Below, piece by piece: positions 45,377 through 54,198 of a stretch of DNA of 64,000 bases. The notes below the pieces were generated by a model. The model was not told where the DNA came from, made no database searches, and saw nothing but the letters and a program-made list of their open reading frames with translations. The position numbers were made by a program, and so were the translations under genes. Where the stretch lies: positions 1 to 64,000 of the forward strand of contig NZ_BAAAPN010000017.1 of assembly GCF_039531165.1 (NCBI RefSeq), read 5' to 3'. Positions within the stretch are counted from its first letter, which is position 1. Every line of letters begins with the position of its first letter. Source of the stretch: Nostocoides_A vanveenii (lineage in GTDB: Bacteria; Actinomycetota; Actinomycetes; Actinomycetales; Dermatophilaceae).

Positions 45377-46822
45377 ATGCCCAAATTCGAGTACGCCCCC
45401 GCGCCGGAATCCCGCGCGGTTGTCGACATCAAGAGCAGCTACGGGTTGTTCATCAACGGCAAATTCCTCGAGGCCACGGGGACGCCGTTCAAGACCATCA
45501 ACCCCGCGACCGAAGAAGTCCTGGCCGATATCGCCGAGGCGAGCGAGGCCGATGTGGATGCCGCGGTCAAGGCCGCGCGGGCGGCATACACGCGGGTCTG
45601 GTCGACGATGAGCGGCACCGACCGGGGGAAATATCTCTTCCGCATCGCCCGCCTGCTGCAGGAACGCAGCCGCGAGTTCGCGGTGCTGGAGACCCTTGAC
45701 AATGGCAAACCGATCCGCGAAAGCCGCGATGTCGACGTCCCCATTGCGGCCGCGCACTTCTTCTACCACGCCGGGTGGGCGGACAAATTGGCGTATGCCG
45801 GCCTGGCCGCCGGTGCTCGTCCGCATGGCGTTGTGGGGCAAGTGATTCCGTGGAACTTCCCGCTGCTCATGCTCGCGTGGAAGATCGCCCCCGCGCTCGC
45901 GACGGGCAACACCGTGGTGCTCAAGCCGGCCGAGACCACGCCCCTGACGGCGCTGCTCTTTGCCGAACTCTGCCAGCAGGCCGATTTGCCGCCCGGTGTC
46001 GTCAATATCGTCACCGGAGCGGGTGCGACCGGCCAGGCGATCGTCGACCATCCTGGCATCGACAAGATTGCCTTTACCGGCTCGACCGGCGTGGGCAAGA
46101 TGATTGCGCGTTCGATCGCCGGCACCCGCAAGAAGGCCACCCTGGAACTCGGTGGCAAGGCGGCCAACATCATCTTCGACGACGCGCCGGTCGACCAGGC
46201 CATCGAGGGTATCGTCAACGGGATCTTCTTCAATCAAGGCCAAGTCTGTTGCGCCGGAAGCCGATTGCTCGTCCAGGAGTCGATCGCCGACGAGGTCGAG
46301 CGCAAGCTCAAGGCCCGGCTGGCAACCCTGCGGGTCGGCGACCCGATGGACAAGAACACCGACGTGGGCGCGATCAACAGCCGCCGCCAACTCGACCGGA
46401 TCGCCGAGCTGAGCGCGGCCGGCGAGGCCGAGGGCGCGACCCGCTGGGACAACGGCTGCCCGCTCCCGAAGAATGGATTCTGGTTCCGCCCAACGGTTTT
46501 CACCGGTGTGACCCAGACCCACCGAATCGCGCAGGAGGAGATCTTCGGGCCGGTGCTCTCGGTGCTGACCTTCCGTACCCCCGGTGAGGCGGTCGCCAAG
46601 GCCAACAACACGCCATACGGGCTCTCGGCGGGGATCTGGACCGAGAAGGGGTCGCGGATTCTGTGGATGGCCGACCAGCTGCGGGCCGGCGTGGTGTGGG
46701 CCAATACCTTCAACAAGTTCGATCCGGCGAGTCCCTTCGGCGGATACAAAGAATCCGGATACGGCCGCGAGGGCGGGCGCCACGGGCTGGCCGCCTATGT
46801 CACGACAGGAGAGGCTGTATGA
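45377..46822 (+). CDS. Aldehyde dehydrogenase, catalytic member of the deoC operon
   Basis: The 481-residue NAD(P)-dependent enzyme has the motifs VIPWNFPLLMLAWKIAPAL and FTGSTGVGKMIA, the general base Glu in LELGGKAANI, and the nucleophile region FFNQGQVCCAGSRLLV with two adjacent cysteines. The C-terminal KESGYGREGG is complete. It begins 11 bases after deoC and its stop overlaps the next gene by four bases (ATGA). Context suggests it oxidises acetaldehyde released by DeoC. Confidence 0.93.
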   Translation: MPKFEYAPAPESRAVVDIKSSYGLFINGKFLEATGTPFKTINPATEEVLADIAEASEADVDAAVKAARAAYTRVWSTMSGTDRGKYLFRIARLLQERSREFAVLETLDNGKPIRESRDVDVPIAAAHFFYHAGWADKLAYAGLAAGARPHGVVGQVIPWNFPLLMLAWKIAPALATGNTVVLKPAETTPLTALLFAELCQQADLPPGVVNIVTGAGATGQAIVDHPGIDKIAFTGSTGVGKMIARSIAGTRKKATLELGGKAANIIFDDAPVDQAIEGIVNGIFFNQGQVCCAGSRLLVQESIADEVERKLKARLATLRVGDPMDKNTDVGAINSRRQLDRIAELSAAGEAEGATRWDNGCPLPKNGFWFRPTVFTGVTQTHRIAQEEIFGPVLSVLTFRTPGEAVAKANNTPYGLSAGIWTEKGSRILWMADQLRAGVVWANTFNKFDPASPFGGYKESGYGREGGRHGLAAYVTTGEAV

Positions 46823-47703
46823 GCCGGGTGGAGGTCAAGAAGACCTACAAGCTCTACATCGGCGGTGCCTTCCCGCGCAGTGAGTCCGGGCGGTCGTATG
46901 AGGTGAGCGACAGCAAGGGCCGTTTCCTCGCCAACGCGGCGCTCGGGTCCCGTAAGGACGCCCGTGATGCGGTCGTCAAGGCGCGAAGCGCAGTGGCCGG
47001 TTGGTCGGGAGCTACCGCATACAACCGCGGTCAGGTGCTCTATCGCGTCGCCGAGGTCATGGAGTCGCGCAAGTCCCAGTTCGTCGAGGAGGTGCGTGCC
47101 GCCGAGGGACTGACAGCGGCGCGCGCGAGCGCCATCGTCGACACGGCGATCGACCGGTGGGTCTGGTATGCCGGGTGGGCCGACAAATTCCAGCAGGTGC
47201 TCGATGGTCTCAACCCGGTGACCGGACCGTTCTTCAATATTTCCGCCTCCGAGCCCACCGGGGTCGTGGCCGCCCTTGCGCCACAACGTAGTTCGCTACT
47301 CGGGCTGGTGAGCGTAATCGCGCCGATCGTGGTGTCGGGCAACACCGCGGTGGTCTTGACCAGCTACGAGCGGCCCATCCCGGCCATCACCCTCGCCGAG
47401 GCACTCGCCACGTCCGACGTGCCGGGCGGGGTCATCAATCTGATCACCGGCAATCCGGCAGAGATGGCGCCGTGGCTGGCGTCGCACCGCGATGTCAATG
47501 CCATCGACCTGACCGGCGTGGCGGACACCGAGATCGGCTGGGCCGAGCTCGAGCGCGCGTCCGCCGACAACCTCAAGCGCGTGGTCCGTCCGGCGATGGG
47601 CGCATCCGGCGCGGTCGAGCCGGACTTCACGATCGTCCCCGGCCTGCAGCGCCTCGAGGCCTTCCTGGAGACCAAGACCGTCTGGCACCCCAAGGGACGA
47701 TAG
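46819..47703 (+). CDS. Short aldehyde dehydrogenase-like protein lacking the catalytic domain
   Basis: The 294-residue protein matches the NAD-binding half of aldehyde dehydrogenases (LYIGGAFPRSESGRSYEVSD, ASEPTGVVAALAPQRSSLLG, VPGGVINLITG), but ends where the catalytic domain should begin. The Cys nucleophile is absent and the Glu block is replaced (LKRVVRPAMG). It is translationally coupled to the full enzyme before it. Short partners of this kind recur beside deoC in actinobacteria, so it is probably a genuine non-catalytic subunit rather than a recent truncation. Confidence 0.82.
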   Translation: MSRVEVKKTYKLYIGGAFPRSESGRSYEVSDSKGRFLANAALGSRKDARDAVVKARSAVAGWSGATAYNRGQVLYRVAEVMESRKSQFVEEVRAAEGLTAARASAIVDTAIDRWVWYAGWADKFQQVLDGLNPVTGPFFNISASEPTGVVAALAPQRSSLLGLVSVIAPIVVSGNTAVVLTSYERPIPAITLAEALATSDVPGGVINLITGNPAEMAPWLASHRDVNAIDLTGVADTEIGWAELERASADNLKRVVRPAMGASGAVEPDFTIVPGLQRLEAFLETKTVWHPKGR

Positions 47704-47710
47704 GCCCGCA

Positions 47711-48322
47711 GTGACGAATGGCGATCTTCGGGCCCGCGTGGTGTTGTTGTCGGGGCCGTCCGGAGCCGGGAAGTCGCGGCTGGCGGGAAAGTTGCACACG
47801 GCATACGGCTGGCCCATCGTGCGACTGGACGACTTCTATCGCGACCACGACGACCCCCGGCTGCCGCACAGCGCGGCGCTCGGCGGCGCCGTCGACTGGG
47901 ATCACTCCGACAGTTGGAATCGCGACGCGGCGGCAGCGGCCCTCGCCGAGCTCGTGGACACCGGGGTGACCCAGACACCGATCTACGACCTCGGCCAGAG
48001 CCGGACCGTGGGTCAGAGCGAAACCACATGCCGCCCAACCGATCTCATCCTCGCAGAGGGGATCTTTGCGGCGGAACTCGTCAGCCCGCTGCGCGAGTCC
48101 GGCCTCCTGCACAGCGCCTGGTGCGTGCGCAATCACCGGGTTCTGACGGCGGTCCGCCGGTTCGCGCGGGATCTGAAGGAGCGGCGCAAACCCCCACTCC
48201 TGCTCGCGCGCCGGGGCGTCGAACTGATGCGCCGAGAGCCCCGCGTGGTCGCACGAGCGCAGCGGCTCGGGGCAGCTCCTGCGACAGCCCGCGAAGTTGA
48301 GCGGAGCCTGACGCGCGGCTGA
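47711..48322 (+). CDS. P-loop kinase, uridine kinase-like
   Basis: The 203-residue protein has Walker A LLSGPSGAGKSRLAGKL and RLDDFYRDHDDPRLP, the pattern of uridine/cytidine kinase-like P-loop NTPases. LILAEGIFAAELV resembles their Walker B strand. GTG 47711 lies seven bases after the preceding stop, so it probably belongs to the deoC operon. A nucleoside kinase role would fit the surrounding nucleoside genes, but the substrate is inferred only. Confidence 0.75.
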   Translation: MTNGDLRARVVLLSGPSGAGKSRLAGKLHTAYGWPIVRLDDFYRDHDDPRLPHSAALGGAVDWDHSDSWNRDAAAAALAELVDTGVTQTPIYDLGQSRTVGQSETTCRPTDLILAEGIFAAELVSPLRESGLLHSAWCVRNHRVLTAVRRFARDLKERRKPPLLLARRGVELMRREPRVVARAQRLGAAPATAREVERSLTRG

Positions 48323-48394
48323 TCCGACCGGTCAACCTACGATTGAGCCCGCGCCCGGGGGAACCGTCCCCCTGCCCAGGAGGATCCAACACCC

Positions 48395-49684
48395 ATGACG
48401 ACTACCCCAGTGTCTTCCGACGCGCCCGCGCGCGGCGAGCCGACCGTGCCCGTCCGGCTGCTCGCCGTCGGCGACATTATCGGCGGGGCCTTCCGCACCC
48501 TGATGCGCTCCCCAAAGACCTTCATCGGGATGCCGCTCCTCGCCTGCGCCGTGATCGCGGTCCCGGCGCTCGCGCTCTTCCTGCTGGCGGTGGGCGGCAC
48601 CCGAGCCACCAACGGCAGCGGTGGCGCGGTGGTCGCGATCGCCATGCTCGCCGGGTTCCTGCTCTTCTTGTTCGCGGTCTACGTGCTTCTTCGCACCTAC
48701 GGCGCGGTCACCATCGGCGCGTATCGCATCGCGCTGGGCGAGCGGCCCACCACCGGCCAGTTGTGGCGGGAGGCGAGCGGGATCGTCTGGCGGCTGATCG
48801 TCTTCGGGTTGCTGATCTCGGTGGCCCTCTTAGTCGTCGTTTTCCTGGTGGGCTTCGCCGCCTTCGCCTCGGCCAATGTGGACAGCAATGTCGCCGGGAT
48901 CGTTGCCCTCCTCGCCTTCATCGCCGCCTTCCCGTTGATGATCTTCCTGAGCGTGAAGTTCATCTACTGCCTGCAAACCATGGCCATCGAAAAGGCCGAT
49001 CCGGTTGCCGCGATCCGCCGCTCGTGGAGCCTGAGCCGCGGGTTCTGGTGGCCCACCTTCGGGCGACTGCTGATGCTCTACCTGATCGGCATTCCGGTCT
49101 CGCTCCTGAGCCAAGGGCTCATGGTGGCGCCGATGGCTGGCCTGACCCGCAGCGACGGCACCGTCAACCTGGCGGGCTTCAGCGTGACGCTGATCATCGC
49201 TGGCCTGCTCGCCGTCGCGGTCAACCTCCTCTATCAGGCGTTCAGCCAGGTCTATGTGACGATCATGTATCTCGACGCTCGCCGACGCGAGGGCGTCCCC
49301 GCGCAGGCCGCCGCGGGCTACCCGTATGCCGGTGGCCTCGCCTATCAGCAGACACCGTCGTCCGCTGGAGCGCCGCCGGCAACCGGTGCGCACTACGTCG
49401 GCCTGGTCGCCGTGGCCGGTGGCGTGACCTCCTATCCCAGCGCACCGATGAGCACCGAGTACCCGCCGGCACCACCGGCCTATCCCACGTCCACCGCACC
49501 GGGCGAGCCCTATCCGCCGGCGGGTCCGGTGTGGGCCCACACCCCATCGCCGGACACCACGAGGCCCGATCCGTCACTGCCGAGCGCCCCACCCACCGAG
49601 CCGATGCCGACCTTCGACGCGGGCGCATCCTTCGACTCCGGGTCAACGAGCTCGGACGGCGGATCCTCCTCCAGTTCGGACTGA
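48395..49684 (+). CDS. Multi-pass membrane protein with Pro-rich cytoplasmic tail
   Basis: The 429-residue protein has about six membrane helices in its first 290 residues. It resembles the membrane domain attached to glycerophosphodiester phosphodiesterases in actinobacteria (AVGDIIGGAFRTLMRSPKTF at the start, IRRSWSLSRGFWWPTFGRLL in the middle). A low-complexity tail rich in Pro, Tyr, Ser and Thr ends in serines and Asp. AGGAGG precedes the ATG, and TACGAT at 48338-48343 may be its -10, giving a normal leader. Function unknown. Confidence 0.75.
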   Translation: MTTTPVSSDAPARGEPTVPVRLLAVGDIIGGAFRTLMRSPKTFIGMPLLACAVIAVPALALFLLAVGGTRATNGSGGAVVAIAMLAGFLLFLFAVYVLLRTYGAVTIGAYRIALGERPTTGQLWREASGIVWRLIVFGLLISVALLVVVFLVGFAAFASANVDSNVAGIVALLAFIAAFPLMIFLSVKFIYCLQTMAIEKADPVAAIRRSWSLSRGFWWPTFGRLLMLYLIGIPVSLLSQGLMVAPMAGLTRSDGTVNLAGFSVTLIIAGLLAVAVNLLYQAFSQVYVTIMYLDARRREGVPAQAAAGYPYAGGLAYQQTPSSAGAPPATGAHYVGLVAVAGGVTSYPSAPMSTEYPPAPPAYPTSTAPGEPYPPAGPVWAHTPSPDTTRPDPSLPSAPPTEPMPTFDAGASFDSGSTSSDGGSSSSSD

Positions 49685-49694
49685 CCCCCAGCTA

Positions 49695-50141
49695 TTACGA
49701 CAGGTTGCGGGTCCGGGCCCGCAGCCGGGACTCGTTGATGGCCTGGCTGTGCAGCGTCAGCCAGATGCAGGCCACCGCGAGCGGCAACTCGATGAATGCC
49801 GCGCGGAGCAGCGCCTCCCAGCGTTCGCCGCGGCCGTGGCTGGTGACGACGTCGAACCACGCGTCCACCACCAGCAGGGAGGCGGTCGCCGACGCCAACG
49901 GCGGCAGCCACCGGCCGCCACGCCAGGCAGAGATGGCCACGGCCGCGAGCCCGAGGGTGAGGAGGACGTCGAACCCCGCCCAGGCCAGGTCATAGTTGAC
50001 CGCGAGGCTGCGCTCCGGCAGGGACCAGGCCAGCCAGGCCGACCACGGAATCATCACGAGCACGCCGAGCGCGAACACCCATGTGACCAACAGCAGCGTG
50101 CGCCGGGCGTTGGGTGAGACGGGGCGCTCGGGAACGGTCAC
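49695..50141 (-). CDS. Small integral membrane protein of unknown function
   Basis: The 148-residue protein has four hydrophobic helices (TLLLVTWVFALGVLVMIPWS, then AWAGFDVLLTLGLAAVAISA, ATASLLVVDAWFDVVTS and AAFIELPLAVACIWLTLH). No family is recognised beyond similar small actinobacterial membrane proteins. GTG at 50141 is proposed; an upstream GTG at 50186 would add 15 residues. It is convergent with the preceding gene and lies downstream of the frameshifted secreted-protein gene. Confidence 0.65.
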   Translation of the reverse strand: MTVPERPVSPNARRTLLLVTWVFALGVLVMIPWSAWLAWSLPERSLAVNYDLAWAGFDVLLTLGLAAVAISAWRGGRWLPPLASATASLLVVDAWFDVVTSHGRGERWEALLRAAFIELPLAVACIWLTLHSQAINESRLRARTRNLS

Positions 50142-50228
50142 TGATGCAGCGTATGCGGGCTCGGTCGCCCGCACCGCGAAGACCACCCGCGAGGATTCGG
50201 CCCGCGACCGCCGCGGATCGGTGGCGCG

Positions 50229-50842
50229 TCAGCGCGTGAAGTGCACGCTCGCCGTGTTGCCGGGGCCGGGGATGGCCAGATTGATGATGTCGGTGGTGAG
50301 GAAGCCGCAGTTGCTGAACCTCGGGATCGTATAGGTGCCCGTCTCCCAATAGTCGTCGGACGTCCCCGGGCCGGTCCCCGTGGTGGGGAAGCGACCGTCG
50401 AGCGTCTGGGTGAAGGCGTGGACTTGCCGTAGTTGCCCACCATATTGATCGGCATGCCGAGCGGCTTGAGGCTGACGATCTGCAGGCCGACCGTCTGGGT
50501 GGTGTGCAGCGCCCAGTCCCAGCCGTCGAAGCTGATGTCGGTGCGCGACGTGCCCTGCGGGATGATCTTGATGGTCACATCCGCGAGCGGGAGGCTGCCG
50601 ATCTTGAGTTGGGAGGTAGCCGGCGGGATCGCCGTTTCGCCGACGATGGTGCGTGCGTCGCTGTCGAGGACCCCGGTGAACTGACCGCGCGGGAAGGTCG
50701 TGGTCTGGTTGAGCTTCTTGATCGTCGAGGTCAGGTCGACGTTGGCGATCACATCGGCGGTCCACGCGTTGGCGGGCGCCGCCATCGGCACGGCGATTGC
50801 CCCGGCCAGAATCGCCGCAGCGGCCGAAAGACGCGCGGTCAT
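50229..50842 (-). pseudogene. Secreted protein of unknown function, frameshifted
   Basis: ATG 50842 starts a normal signal peptide (LSAAAAILAGAIAVPMAAPANA) and a mature domain that runs to GMPINMVGNYGK. From there the coding sense moves to another frame (VHAFTQTLDGRFPTTGTGPG, ending NTASVHFTR and a TGA at 50229). One missing base in the text around 50418-50428 accounts for the break. No family is recognised. Upstream, the nine-base pair CGAGTACTC/CGAGTACCC (50882-50899) is a direct repeat of unknown role. Confidence 0.7.
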
Positions 50843-50965
50843 ACGCTGCGTGGGACGGGAGATAGCGGCCTCCGCAGGTATCGAGTACTCCGAGTACCCT
50901 CAGAACTTACCTCACGGTAGCCTCAGGTGCGAGAGGTTCCGGACACGGATCTCCCAGGCGGCGGA

Positions 50966-52045
50966 TCAGCCCACACCGAGCGCGTGATACCCGGGCTTGA
51001 TGACCTCGTCGATCAGCGCCAGCCGCTCGTCGAAGGGGATGAAGGCGGACTTCATCGCATTGATGGTCGCCCAGCGCAGATCGGCCAGCGACCAGCCAGC
51101 CTCCTCGACCAGATGCTGCATCTCGGCGCCAAGGGTGGTGTGCGACATCAGCCGGTTGTCGGTGTTGATCGTGACCCGGAAGCGCAGGTCTTTCAGCAGC
51201 GTGACCGGGTGCTCGGCGTAGGACGCGGCCGCACCGGTCTGCAGGTTAGAGGTCGGGCACATCTCCAGCGGAATCCGCGAGTCCCGCACGTATGCCGCGA
51301 GCCGCCCGAGCACCGGACGCTCACCCGTGACGTCGATATCGTCGACGATCCGCACGCCATGCCCGAGGCGGTCGGCTCCGCACCACTGGATCGCCTCCCA
51401 GATGCTCGGCAGGCCGAAGCCCTCACCGGCGTGGATGGTGAAGTGGGCATTCTCGCGCTGGAGGTATTCGAAGGCGTCCAAATGGCGCGAGGGCGGGTAC
51501 CCGGCCTCGGCGCCGGCGATGTCGAAACCCGCCACACCGAGGTCGCGATAGCGCACCGCCAGCTCGGCGATCTCGCGGGATTTGGCGGCGTGCCGCATCG
51601 CCGTCAGCAAGGCGGCCATCCGGATGGGCTTGCCCTGCTCGGCAGCGAGCACCTCGCCCGCGCGGAAGCCGGCGTTGACGGTCTCGACGACCTCTTCGAG
51701 GCTCAGGCCGCCCTCGAGGTGCAGCTCCGGCGCGAAGCGGGACTCGGCATACACCACGCCGTCGGCGGCGAGGTCGAGCGCGCACTCCATGGCGATCCGG
51801 AAAAGCCCGTCGGTCGTCTGCATGACCGCGACGGTGTGGGCGAAAGTCTCCAGGTAGCGCTCGAGCGAACCGGAGTCGGCGCTGGTCCGGAACCACTCGC
51901 CCAACTCCGCCTCGGACTTCGCCGGCAGGGCGTCATACCCGGTCGCGTCGGCCAGTTCGATGACCGTCTGCGGGCGTACGCCGCCGTCGAGGTGGTCGTG
52001 CAGCAGCACCTTCGGGGCCGCAGCAATGTCGGGGCGCAGTTCCAT
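50966..52045 (-). CDS. add: Adenosine deaminase
   Basis: The 359-residue enzyme deaminates (deoxy)adenosine to (deoxy)inosine. Zinc ligands are in LHDHLDGG at the N-terminus, HAGEG and INTDNRLMSHTTL; RLGHGVRI is a further conserved block. ATG 52045 is preferred to the GTG at 52051 because TAGTCT ends exactly six bases before it. The product inosine is a substrate for punA, so it works with the nucleoside set here. It lies between a broken secreted-protein gene and deoA on the same strand. Confidence 0.95.
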   Translation of the reverse strand: MELRPDIAAAPKVLLHDHLDGGVRPQTVIELADATGYDALPAKSEAELGEWFRTSADSGSLERYLETFAHTVAVMQTTDGLFRIAMECALDLAADGVVYAESRFAPELHLEGGLSLEEVVETVNAGFRAGEVLAAEQGKPIRMAALLTAMRHAAKSREIAELAVRYRDLGVAGFDIAGAEAGYPPSRHLDAFEYLQRENAHFTIHAGEGFGLPSIWEAIQWCGADRLGHGVRIVDDIDVTGERPVLGRLAAYVRDSRIPLEMCPTSNLQTGAAASYAEHPVTLLKDLRFRVTINTDNRLMSHTTLGAEMQHLVEEAGWSLADLRWATINAMKSAFIPFDERLALIDEVIKPGYHALGVG

Positions 52046-52051
52046 CCGCAC

Positions 52052-52057
52052 AGACTA
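52052..52057 (-). promoter_or_regulatory. Candidate -10 element of leaderless add
   Basis: TAGTCT on the minus strand fits TANNNT and is spaced six bases from the ATG at 52045. It lies between the deoA stop (52090) and add, so add may be transcribed separately from deoA. Confidence 0.45.
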
Positions 52058-52089
52058 GGGCTGCGCGTCGCGGTAGTCGGCAGCCGCGC

Positions 52090-53373
52090 TCAGGCGATCC
52101 GGTCGATGATCAACTCCGGCCGCTCACCCGCGGCCGCGCCGATCTCGATACCGCCCTCAAGAGCGGCCAGCGCCCGCTCGAAACGCTCCGGAGTGTCCGT
52201 ATGCAGCGTCAACAGCGGCTCGCCTGCGCGCACCTCATCCCCCGGCTTGGCGTGCATCTCGATCCCCGAACCCGCCTGGACCGGGTCTTCCTTGCGGGCC
52301 CGCCCGGCACCCAGCCGCCACGCGGCGACGCCAACGGCATACGCATCGAGGGTGGTGAGCATGCCGTCGGCCGAAGCGTTGACGACGTGGGTCTCGCGGG
52401 CCACCGGGAGAGTGGCGTCCGGATCGCCGCCCTGCGCGGCGATCATCGCGCGCCAGGCATCCATCGCCCGGCCGTCGGTCAACGCCGCGCGCACGTCCTG
52501 GCCGCCGCGGCCCGCCGCGTCGAGCATCTCCTCGGCCAGGCGCACCGTCAGTTCGACGACATCCGCCGGACCGCCGCCGGCGAGCACCTCGACGGACTCA
52601 CGCACCTCCAGGGCGTTGCCCGCGGTCAGGCCCAGCGGGGTGGACATATCCGTCAGCAGGGCAACGGTTTTGACGCCCGCGTCCGTGCCCAGGTCGACCA
52701 TCGTGCGCGCCAACTCCCGCGCGTCCTCGACATTCTTCATGAACGCGCCGGAGCCGACCTTGACATCGAGCACCAACGCCCCGGTGCCTTCGGCGATCTT
52801 CTTGCTCATGATTGAGGAGGCGATCAGTGGGATGGCCTCGACGGTGCCGGTGACATCGCGCAGCGCGTAGAGTTTCTTGTCGGCGGGGGCGAGCCCGGAG
52901 CCGGCGGCGCAGATGACGGCGCCGACCTCCTCGAGCTGCGCGAGCATGGCCTCGTTCGACAGGTCGGCCCGCCAGCCCGCCACGGACTCCAGCTTGTCGA
53001 GCGTGCCGCCGGTGTGGCCGAGCCCCCGCCCCGACAGTTGCGGAACGGCGACGCCGAAGACGGCGACGAGCGGAGCGAGCGGGAGGGTGATCTTATCGCC
53101 CACCCCGCCGGTCGAGTGTTTGTCAGCGGTCGGGCGCGACAGGCCGGAGAAGTCCATGCGATCCCCGCTGGCGATCATGGCCGCCGTCCAGGTGGCGATC
53201 TCGCGCCGGTTCATCCCGTTGAGCAGGACGGCCATGGCCAGGGCCGACATCTGCTCGTCGGCCACCGTCCCCCGGGTGTAGGCATCGATGACCCATCGGA
53301 TCTGCTCGTCGGACAACTCCTTGCGGTCGCGCTTGGCGACGATGACATCGACGGCATCGAAGGCTTCGCTCAT
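52090..53373 (-). CDS. deoA: Thymidine/pyrimidine-nucleoside phosphorylase
   Basis: The 427-residue enzyme phosphorolyses thymidine or deoxyuridine to base and deoxyribose-1-phosphate. The signature SGRGLGHTGGTLDKLES and the phosphate-binding DKHSTGGVGDK are present, with the usual two-domain length. ATG at 53373 gives the family N-terminus (MSEAFDAVDVIVAKRD). Its product can go to deoC through the phosphopentomutase-like enzyme. It is divergent from the MazE-like gene at 53468. Confidence 0.96.
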   Translation of the reverse strand: MSEAFDAVDVIVAKRDRKELSDEQIRWVIDAYTRGTVADEQMSALAMAVLLNGMNRREIATWTAAMIASGDRMDFSGLSRPTADKHSTGGVGDKITLPLAPLVAVFGVAVPQLSGRGLGHTGGTLDKLESVAGWRADLSNEAMLAQLEEVGAVICAAGSGLAPADKKLYALRDVTGTVEAIPLIASSIMSKKIAEGTGALVLDVKVGSGAFMKNVEDARELARTMVDLGTDAGVKTVALLTDMSTPLGLTAGNALEVRESVEVLAGGGPADVVELTVRLAEEMLDAAGRGGQDVRAALTDGRAMDAWRAMIAAQGGDPDATLPVARETHVVNASADGMLTTLDAYAVGVAAWRLGAGRARKEDPVQAGSGIEMHAKPGDEVRAGEPLLTLHTDTPERFERALAALEGGIEIGAAAGERPELIIDRIA

Positions 53374-53452
53374 CCCGGCATCATGGCAGAACCTTCGGCA
53401 GGCTCGACGCGTCCCAGGTCGTGACTACTACCTTCCATGCCGAATCCCGGAT

Positions 53453-53461
53453 TGGTATACT
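53453..53461 (+). promoter_or_regulatory. Extended -10 promoter of the MazEF-like operon
   Basis: TGGTATACT is an extended -10 (TGn before TATACT). The hexamer ends six bases before the ATG at 53468, so the mRNA is probably leaderless. TTCCAT at 53433-53438, 17 bases upstream, is a weak -35. Confidence 0.55.
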
Positions 53462-53467
53462 TTTCGC

Positions 53468-53701
53468 ATGTCGATTCAGATTACGGTTCGGCTGGATGAG
53501 CAACTCGTCGCCGGCGTCGATGCGCTCGTGAAATCGGGTCGGGCGAAATCGCGAGCTCAGGTGGTTGAGTCGGCGCTCGAGCGTGAGTTGCGACGCAGTC
53601 TCTATGCGGAGGAGGCGACGGTCCTGCGACGGAGCGCTTCGGATGCCGACCTTGACGCCCTCGCCGACTGGATGGTCGGCAAGTACCCCCAGGTCGATTG
53701 A
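53468..53701 (+). CDS. Ribbon-helix-helix antitoxin (MazE-like)
   Basis: The 77-residue protein begins MSIQITVRLDEQLVAGVDAL, a ribbon-helix-helix DNA-binding domain, with an acidic C-terminus (ASDADLDALADWMVG). It overlaps the MazF-like toxin start by one base (TGATG). Autoregulation of the extended -10 promoter is expected. It is the second seemingly intact toxin-antitoxin pair in the window. Confidence 0.85.
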   Translation: MSIQITVRLDEQLVAGVDALVKSGRAKSRAQVVESALERELRRSLYAEEATVLRRSASDADLDALADWMVGKYPQVD

Positions 53702-54000
53702 TGCACGCCATTCACGTCGTCCACCTCGACAAGGCTCGCCCAGCGATCGTCCTGACCCGGGATTCGGCGCGCCCGCTCCTGAGCAAGTGGACGGTCGCAC
53801 CCATCACCAGCACGATTCGCGGCCTCGTCTCCGAAGTGCCGCTCGGCCGACGCAACGGGCTCGACCACGATTGCGTAGCGAGCGTTGACAATGTCGCGAC
53901 CATCCCGGCAGTGGCTGTTGGTCGGCTGATCGGCTTCCTCGACGAGGACGACGAGCACGCGCTCACGACAGCACTGGCGCGCGCCTTCGACCTCATCTGA
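53701..54000 (+). CDS. MazF/PemK-type endoribonuclease toxin
   Basis: The 99-residue protein has the PemK/MazF fold: ARPAIVLTRDSARPLLSKWT, then VAPITSTIRGLVSEVPLG and RNGLDHDCVASVDNVATIP. MazF toxins cut mRNA or rRNA at short sequence motifs; the target is not predictable. ATG 53701 is proposed, sharing one base with the antitoxin stop; TTG at 53698 is possible. The 198 bases after it, up to cdd, hold no gene I can support. Confidence 0.88.
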   Translation: MHAIHVVHLDKARPAIVLTRDSARPLLSKWTVAPITSTIRGLVSEVPLGRRNGLDHDCVASVDNVATIPAVAVGRLIGFLDEDDEHALTTALARAFDLI

Positions 54001-54198
54001 CCGCCACGCTGTGCGCTTGTGGGGCATTCTGCCGCCCGCCACACCACGGTCGGCAGCCCTCTCACGCGCGTCGTCAACCAGAAGGCTACGCTCAAGCGCC
54101 GAGGCATGGCAGCCTGAGAACGCGTGCCGGGCAGCGGCCAGCACGAGCGCGATCTCGAGCCACGCCCGCGGGCCCCGGACCGGTGCTCGCCCATGGAC

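Noticed and set aside
50927..52870. 647-codon open frame on the plus strand
   Set aside because: Antisense to add and deoA, which are both unmistakable.
53374..53467. Leaderless deoA from CATGAT
   Set aside because: Spacing is right (six bases), but the hexamer is a poor match to TANNNT and overlaps an ATG-rich stretch, so it was not listed.
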